Positions 23,331 through 27,654 of a stretch of 27,654 nucleotides of DNA are shown here, in pieces. The stretch is from Bacillota bacterium (GTDB lineage Bacteria > Bacillota > Dethiobacteria > Dethiobacterales > Dethiobacteraceae): contig JAAZJT010000030.1 of assembly GCA_012800215.1 (NCBI GenBank), positions 1 to 27,654 of the forward strand, in the 5' to 3' direction. The notes beneath the pieces were generated by a model, which worked only from the letters and a program-made list of their open reading frames with translations, made no database searches and was not told where the DNA came from. How positions within the stretch are numbered: position 1 is the stretch's first letter; every line of letters begins with the position of its first letter. The position numbers were made by a program, and so were the translations under genes.

Positions 23331-24437
23331 TTAATTGGCCTCTAATACTGAAGCCATAATTTTTTCCTGTACTTTTGTTAGCCTCTCAAAATCCATAGCT
23401 TTTACATAATACGACTCTAAAAGATCATGATTTTTTTTTGCTGCTTTAATCATTTCCACAGCTTTTTCCAGCAGGTACCAAAAACGCTCCATATTTTCTG
23501 ACCGCTCTGCCGCATAATGTTTAAGCAAAGAGGGTTTCGCGTAACGGCCCAAGGAAAGAGTAATTTGTTTATCTACCGGCTGTAATGGGTTAAGAGAAAA
23601 AGTATGGGGGTAGGTTAGTTTGACAAATGCTGTGTCTATTGCTGGAATAACTACAGCGTCAAGACGTTCCGGATCAAAAGAACAGCGGTAGACATGCACA
23701 TCATGGCCGGCACGCAGAACAGCCTGCCTGATTTGTTCGAGCAGGTATGATTTTCCTGAGCCCGGATCACCGGTCAGATAATAGAAGTTTTTTACCGTCT
23801 GCAGTATTGAGGGATAAAGGTTAACTAAGCCGGCAGGTGTGATGGCACTGCCAAAAAGGTGACGTTCTTTACCAGGTCCGTCTGCTGGCGGTAAAGCAGC
23901 TGTTAGCTCTGTAACTAATTGGTGTATTAGCTTTCTAATCCCATTAAAATCCATGGCTTGTGCCATAAGCCAACGTAGCTTCTCCGCCACAACAGCAGCT
24001 TCCTTTAGATATTGGTAAGCTTGTTTAAACCAATTGCTGTTTTGGCGCATCAAATCACTAATTATTTCCTTCTCAGGCTGTAGCGCAGACACATTCCAAA
24101 AATCACCAAGATTAATAATCTCATCATAGGCACCTGGAATTGTGGGCTCTATGATATGCGGCGCTGTTCCATCCACAATGGCTATGCCGAGGGCAGGTAT
24201 AGATACTGCATCAAGTGAATCATGGTCAGAAGAACAGTAAAACATTTCAGTTTGTTTGCCTGCAGCAAGGGCCTGCGTAGCAATTTGCTTCATTAAAGTG
24301 GACTTGCCTGTGCCAGGCCCCCCTTTAAGAATTAAAAAGCGTTTTGTTTTTTCAGTGGGTATGTAATGGAAAAGCGAGTAAAAACCTCTGCAGGTGTTGG
24401 CCCCGGCAAAATATTTCGTGGCTATGCCATTTTCCAT
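23331..24437 (-). CDS. Twin P-loop ATPase (PRK06851-like)
   Basis: The 368-residue soluble protein carries two P-loop NTPase halves. Walker A is GGPGTGKST (39-47) in the first and GDPGSGKS (223-230) in the second. About 30 residues beyond each, a matching block recurs: MFYCSSDHDSLDAVSIPA, and VYRCSFDPERLDAVVIPA some 185 residues later. The gene thus seems to be an internal duplication, as in the uncharacterised PRK06851 family of Firmicutes. Substrate and role are unknown. The ATG at 24437 is 13 bases after AAGGAGG, an unusually long gap, with no closer ATG, GTG or TTG. A mother-cell-sigma-like -10 box lies 37 bases upstream of the ATG, suggesting expression in sporulation (inference). Confidence 0.75.
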   Translation of the reverse strand: MENGIATKYFAGANTCRGFYSLFHYIPTEKTKRFLILKGGPGTGKSTLMKQIATQALAAGKQTEMFYCSSDHDSLDAVSIPALGIAIVDGTAPHIIEPTIPGAYDEIINLGDFWNVSALQPEKEIISDLMRQNSNWFKQAYQYLKEAAVVAEKLRWLMAQAMDFNGIRKLIHQLVTELTAALPPADGPGKERHLFGSAITPAGLVNLYPSILQTVKNFYYLTGDPGSGKSYLLEQIRQAVLRAGHDVHVYRCSFDPERLDAVVIPAIDTAFVKLTYPHTFSLNPLQPVDKQITLSLGRYAKPSLLKHYAAERSENMERFWYLLEKAVEMIKAAKKNHDLLESYYVKAMDFERLTKVQEKIMASVLEAN

Positions 24438-24473
24438 TTATTTATTGCTGCCTCCTTTCTTTAAATGCTACTT

Positions 24474-24501
24474 TATTGTATGGTGACTAAAGAATGTCGT
24501 G
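24474..24501 (-). promoter_or_regulatory. Candidate SigE/SigK promoter of the twin P-loop ATPase gene
   Basis: On the minus strand CATACAATA (complement of 24474-24482) matches both the SigE -10 (CATACAAT) and the SigK -10 (CATAnnnTA). An AC lies 16 bases upstream (24499-24500), as SigK promoters require; a good SigE -35 is not seen. The start of transcription would be near 24467, about 30 bases before the ATG. Assigned by eye. Confidence 0.4.
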
Positions 24502-24643
24502 CCTGTCCTGATGCCATTCCCTGGTTTCAACAATTATCTGTTTTTTTACTGGGATTTGCCGGGGGTGAGTTTAAAATAAAGTATATGCTTGAAAGAGAAT
24601 ATGATAGAATAAAGACAAGAAACGTGCAAATGAGGTGCAAAAG

Positions 24644-26365
24644 GTGATAAAAAGATTTTTCAGAGCTGTCAAAAGTATAATGCTGCGGCTGCTGCAAAGC
24701 CTGCAAAGGTTTCCGGAACCTTTAATTTTAGCTTGTGCTGTTGTAGTGATTCTTATTATTAACAATCATAGCAGTCTGGTAGAAGAGAGAAATCTTCGCT
24801 TAGCAATGGTTCTTGCCCTGGGCATCCCTCTGACTTTGTGTTTGAGAGTATTAATGGAGAGAAAAAGTGTTTCTAAACCGGTAATTGCAATAGCTTATCT
24901 TTTAACGGCAATTTTTTTATTTATTTATTATCACCTCTTGTTGCCTAATCTGCACATAGTGACAATGACCAGGTATGCAGCCTATAGTATTGCATTGTAT
25001 TTACTATTTATAGCTATTCCTTACCTGGAGCATAATGAAGGTTTTGAACTTTACGTTATTAAATTATTTACAGATTTTGTATTTACTTTTTTTTATTCTC
25101 TGGTGCTATTTTTAGGGCTGGTGGCGATAATTGCCACCATTAACTTTTTATTTTCTGCCGGCATTTCCAGCAAGCTATATTTCGATCTGTGGCTAATAGT
25201 AGCCGGTATTTTTGCTCCTGCTTATTTTTTAGCAGCAATTCCGTTATCCGGAGTTGTTCCTAATAAGGAGGAATACCCTAGATCCCTTCAAATTTTGCTG
25301 TTATATATTGTGGTGCCTTTATTAACAGCTTACACAGCAATTCTTTATGTTTATTTTATTAAAGTTATTGTTACCCGTGTCTGGCCGACAGTAATGGTTT
25401 CCCATTTAGTACTTTGGTACTCGCTGCTCAGTACTGTAGTGATCTTTTTTATCTATCAATTAAGAGAAGAAAATACCTGGGCCAGAATTTTTATAAAATA
25501 TTTTCCTAAATTAATTTTACCTATTCTGGTTATGATGTTTGTTGCCATGGGGGTTCGGGTTAAAGCTTATGGGGTTACAGAAAACAGATATTTGGTGCTG
25601 GCAGGAGGGTTATGGACAAGTGGCGCTATGCTTTACTATGCCCTGAGGGAAAAAGCTGTGAATATCAGAATAGTTATTACAGCGGTTCTTATTGCTGTTT
25701 TAGTTGTTTCGGGTCCTTGGAGTGCTTTTGCTGTTTCTATTTATAGTCAGAACAAGCAAATGGAAAAGATTTTGACAAGAAACAACATGTTAATAGCCGG
25801 CAAAATTATGCCTTCTGAAACAACCTCCCCTGCGGATAAAAAAAGTATTTGCTCCATTATTGAATATTTTAATCGCTACCATAGCTTGGCCGATCTCAAA
25901 GTCCTCCCCCACGACTTTACCCTTAGTAAAATGGTTGAAACTTTTGGTTTTGATTTGACTTACAGTGAGCTCGGAAATAAACATTTCATTCATCGACCAC
26001 GGGAAATACAAACGTTATTGGAAGTACAGGATTATGATTATTTACTATCATCTGCTGCGGGGCTATATGATGGAGCATTAATTTCCCAAGGTGCTCTCAG
26101 CATCTCTTATCAAGCGCAGATTCTGCAAATTGCCAGGGACGGGCATACCATCCTGGAGTTGGATGTTGGTCAGGCAGCTTTGCAAATTCATGGGGTAAAT
26201 ATTGGCGAAGATGTTTTGGCAAATGAGGAGATGGAATTTATAACTGAAAATGAGTATCTGAAAATAAAACTTATTTTTCATACTATTAATGGCATGGAAG
26301 ACATAGCGACTGGAGATGCCCATATAGATTGGGTAGATTTCTCAGTTCTGCTGAAAATTTACTAG
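24644..26365 (+). CDS. Multi-span membrane protein, DUF4153 type
   Basis: The 573-residue protein has a membrane part (about 20-375) with roughly ten hydrophobic segments, for example LILACAVVVILII, FVFTFFYSLVLFLGLVAIIATINFLF and IVITAVLIAVLVVSGPWSAFAVSIY. A soluble C-terminal part of about 190 residues follows. This is the layout of DUF4153 proteins, whose function is unknown. In the membrane part, GVVPNKEEYPRSLQILLLYIVVPLL is the most family-like stretch. GTG at 24644 is taken as the start because GAGGTG lies six bases upstream; GTG at 24635 lies within that site. A TAGAAT (24605-24610) is present upstream but lacks a -35 partner. The gene is divergent from the twin P-loop ATPase gene. Confidence 0.7.
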   Translation: MIKRFFRAVKSIMLRLLQSLQRFPEPLILACAVVVILIINNHSSLVEERNLRLAMVLALGIPLTLCLRVLMERKSVSKPVIAIAYLLTAIFLFIYYHLLLPNLHIVTMTRYAAYSIALYLLFIAIPYLEHNEGFELYVIKLFTDFVFTFFYSLVLFLGLVAIIATINFLFSAGISSKLYFDLWLIVAGIFAPAYFLAAIPLSGVVPNKEEYPRSLQILLLYIVVPLLTAYTAILYVYFIKVIVTRVWPTVMVSHLVLWYSLLSTVVIFFIYQLREENTWARIFIKYFPKLILPILVMMFVAMGVRVKAYGVTENRYLVLAGGLWTSGAMLYYALREKAVNIRIVITAVLIAVLVVSGPWSAFAVSIYSQNKQMEKILTRNNMLIAGKIMPSETTSPADKKSICSIIEYFNRYHSLADLKVLPHDFTLSKMVETFGFDLTYSELGNKHFIHRPREIQTLLEVQDYDYLLSSAAGLYDGALISQGALSISYQAQILQIARDGHTILELDVGQAALQIHGVNIGEDVLANEEMEFITENEYLKIKLIFHTINGMEDIATGDAHIDWVDFSVLLKIY

Positions 26366-26380
26366 GCAGGGCGGTTATGT

Positions 26381-26409
26381 TTGCTAGTAAAGGATGATAG
26401 TGGTATAAT
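26381..26409 (+). promoter_or_regulatory. SigA promoter of the HIT gene
   Basis: TTGCTA (26381-26386), 17-base spacer, and TATAAT (26404-26409) with TG one base before it. The leader would be about 20 bases. Confidence 0.8.
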
Positions 26410-26435
26410 AAAAATAGCGATAGAGGAGGGATAAC

Positions 26436-26768
26436 ATGGACAACTGTATTTTTTGTAAGATTGCCAAGGGAGAACTACCGGCAGATATCGTCTATGAAAC
26501 TGCGGACCTTTTAGCTTTCCGTGATATTAACCCGCAGGCTCCCACCCATGTTCTGCTTATCCCTAAGAAACATTTTAAGTTTTTAGATGAGCTGCAAAAA
26601 GATGATAAAATGCTGGCAGGGGAGTTACTGCTGGCTGCTTCTGAGGTTGCGGCAAAACTTGGGGTAGCCGGTGGTTATAAATTGTTAACAAACTGTGGAG
26701 AAGAGGCCGGTCAGGTAGTACCACATTTACATTTTCATCTTTTAGCAGGTAAGAAGTTTATTCCATAG
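26436..26768 (+). CDS. HIT family (HinT-like) nucleotide hydrolase
   Basis: The 110-residue protein is a histidine-triad hydrolase of the HinT branch, which cleaves adenosine 5'-phosphoramidates and aminoacyl-adenylates. CIFC (C4, C7), with H46 and H97 in reach, forms the zinc-type site of many HinT proteins. HLHFHLL (97-103) holds the catalytic triad, and DINPQAPTHVLLIPKKH is the family core. It is of normal length, with GAGGAGG a few bases before the ATG. It precedes rpsU, a common neighbour in Clostridia. A 12-bp palindrome overlaps its stop, without a T-run. Confidence 0.95.
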   Translation: MDNCIFCKIAKGELPADIVYETADLLAFRDINPQAPTHVLLIPKKHFKFLDELQKDDKMLAGELLLAASEVAAKLGVAGGYKLLTNCGEEAGQVVPHLHFHLLAGKKFIP

Positions 26769-26794
26769 GGAAATTTCCCCTGCCGGTTATGTCG

Positions 26795-26823
26795 TTGACA
26801 GACTCTTTTAGACACGATATAAT
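26795..26823 (+). promoter_or_regulatory. Consensus SigA promoter of rpsU
   Basis: Perfect TTGACA (26795-26800), a 17-base spacer and perfect TATAAT (26818-26823), as suits a ribosomal protein gene. The leader would be about 77 bases; I see no known element in it. Confidence 0.92.
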
Positions 26824-26906
26824 CAAAAAAGTAATTATGTTATTATTATTCTTTCTTTCATTCGTCAGTTTCCCATGCAGGTTGGTAGTGAGGGGAGGGA
26901 AAGCAG

Positions 26907-27092
26907 TTGACGCAAATCAAGGTTGGTAAAAATGAGACACTTGATAGTGCGATTCGTCGCTTTAAAAAACAATGTGCCAAGACGGGCATCATTGCTGAAG
27001 TCCGGAAGCGTGAACATTACGAAAAACCTAGTGTAAAGCGCAAGAAAAAATCCGAAGCCGCTCGCAAACATAATAGGAGGCGGTTTGGCTAG
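26907..27092 (+). CDS. rpsU: 30S ribosomal protein S21 (bS21)
   Basis: A 61-residue, very basic protein with the S21 pattern: TQIKVGKNETLDSAIRRFKK, then CAKTGIIAEVRKREHYEKP and a tail KRKKKSEAARKHNRRRFG. It binds the 30S platform near the 3' end of 16S rRNA. The start is TTG at 26907, seven bases after GGAGGG. It has its own consensus promoter and a terminator, so it is a single-gene unit. Confidence 0.97.
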   Translation: MTQIKVGKNETLDSAIRRFKKQCAKTGIIAEVRKREHYEKPSVKRKKKSEAARKHNRRRFG

Positions 27093-27101
27093 CATGTAAA
27101 T

Positions 27102-27135
27102 GGCAGGCTTGATTAATAAGCCTGCTGTTTTAATC
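27102..27135 (+). terminator. Intrinsic terminator of rpsU
   Basis: GCAGGCTT (27103-27110) pairs with AAGCCTGC (27118-27125) over a 7-base loop, extended by a G-T pair, and TGTTTTAAT follows. Confidence 0.8.
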
Positions 27136-27147
27136 TGTGGCGTAAGA

Positions 27148-27153
27148 TATAAT
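27148..27153 (+). promoter_or_regulatory. Candidate -10 box of the NfeD-like gene
   Basis: A perfect TATAAT stands 32 bases before the ATG. The -35 position (27125-27130) is poor and lies in the rpsU terminator stem, so the promoter is weak or needs an activator. Confidence 0.35.
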
Positions 27154-27184
27154 ATAGTAAATTTATTTTTGAGGAGGAAGGGGT

Positions 27185-27654
27185 ATGGCAAAAAGGGTAC
27201 TGGTAATTCTGCTCCTACTGCTCCTGTTAGCGCCACTGGAAACTGTGCAAGCTGAAGAGCCTTTGCCCACAGTTTTTGTTGTGGAATTGACAGGGGTAGT
27301 AGACCCGGGGCTCCATAGATTCCTGCAGCGTGCCTTACAGGAAGCAGAAGAGGCTGGAGCAGTGGCAGTAATTTTGGAAATAGATACGCCCGGTGGTTTA
27401 GTGGAGACGGCTATGCAGATTAAAAAACTTATTTATAGCAGTCCGGTGCCTGTTTATGCTTATGTCCGCCATAGCGCGTTGTCGGCCGGTGCTTATATTG
27501 CTCTTTCCTGTCGTAAATTATATATGGCTCCTGGCAGCACCATTGGCGCGGCAGAAATTAAAAGTTTAACAGGGGAAACGGTGGATGAAAAGACTTTCTC
27601 TGCCTGGGAAGCGGAAATGCGTACAGTGGCACAAAACCAGGGGAAAGACCCTCA
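27185..27654 (+). CDS. NfeD-like membrane-bound serine protease (ClpP class), 3' end missing
   Basis: The first 156 residues are in the window. A signal peptide or N-terminal span (about 1-23, ending VQA-EE) precedes a ClpP/crotonase-fold protease domain. VFVVELTGVVDPGLHRFL, AVILEIDTPGG and SALSAGAYIALSC follow; S100 in LSAGAY is the likely nucleophile, and MAPGSTIGAAE follows as in the 1510-N/NfeD1b family. The full-length family has further membrane spans and a C-terminal NfeD OB-fold domain, and often stands next to an SPFH (stomatin-like) gene; those would lie beyond the edge. GAGGAGG lies 5' of the ATG. The general secretase leader fits membrane-protein quality control (inference). Confidence 0.85.
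   Translation, partial: MAKRVLVILLLLLLLAPLETVQAEEPLPTVFVVELTGVVDPGLHRFLQRALQEAEEAGAVAVILEIDTPGGLVETAMQIKKLIYSSPVPVYAYVRHSALSAGAYIALSCRKLYMAPGSTIGAAEIKSLTGETVDEKTFSAWEAEMRTVAQNQGKDP

Noticed and set aside
24465..24647. 60-codon plus-strand ORF before the DUF4153 gene
   Set aside because: No ribosome site, no recognisable domain, and it covers the promoter region of both divergent genes.
26768..26779. 12-bp palindrome GGGAAATTTCCC at the end of the HIT gene
   Set aside because: No T-run follows and the loop would be too tight for a terminator. It may be chance.

Overview
This is a chromosomal stretch from an endospore-forming Firmicute, most likely a clostridial lineage. Spore genes (germination protease gpr, spoIIP), near-consensus SigA promoters, a CIRCE operator, strong AAGGAGG ribosome sites and frequent GTG/TTG starts all fit. 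The order holA - rpsT - gpr - spoIIP - lepA - hemW - hrcA - grpE - dnaK - dnaJ - prmA - rsmE - mtaB - (HIT) - rpsU is the familiar Firmicutes block also found in Bacillus subtilis. No tRNA, rRNA, IS element, phage or CRISPR was seen.

Region 1 (1-7320) is an alpha-glucan (glycogen) block. It opens with the C-terminal, phosphohexomutase-like part of what looks like a sugar nucleotidyltransferase-mutase fusion, cut from its upstream part by an in-frame TGA at 21-23. A minus-strand pair follows: a DUF4912 protein and a GH57 branching enzyme, with overlapping ends. Divergent from it is a plus-strand pair of GH57 enzymes (4-alpha-glucanotransferase type and amylopullulanase type) joined by TAATG. 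None of the three GH57 enzymes has a visible export signal, which points to turnover of a storage polymer inside the cell.

Region 2 (7386-11856) holds holA, convergent rpsT, a small four-helix membrane protein, gpr, spoIIP and a 77-residue orphan membrane-anchored ORF. Clear hairpins separate most units. A SigE-like promoter sits in front of spoIIP.

Region 3 (11872-22690) is translation and heat shock. lepA and hemW run from a strong extended -10 promoter. hrcA-grpE-dnaK-dnaJ-prmA-rsmE-mtaB appear to be one seven-gene unit under a CIRCE-controlled promoter, ending at a hairpin plus T-run at 22648.

Region 4 (22741-26365) interrupts the conserved order with three less-known genes: a membrane-anchored small protein, a minus-strand ATPase with two duplicated P-loop halves and a mother-cell-sigma-like promoter, and a large multi-span DUF4153-type membrane protein.

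Region 5 (26381-27654) has a HIT (HinT-like) hydrolase, rpsU behind a perfect consensus promoter, and the 5' part of an NfeD/ClpP-class membrane serine protease that runs off the window.

The least ordinary points are the interrupted and catalytically degenerate mutase, the triple GH57 set, and the twin P-loop ATPase with its possible sporulation promoter. I saw no wholly new system.
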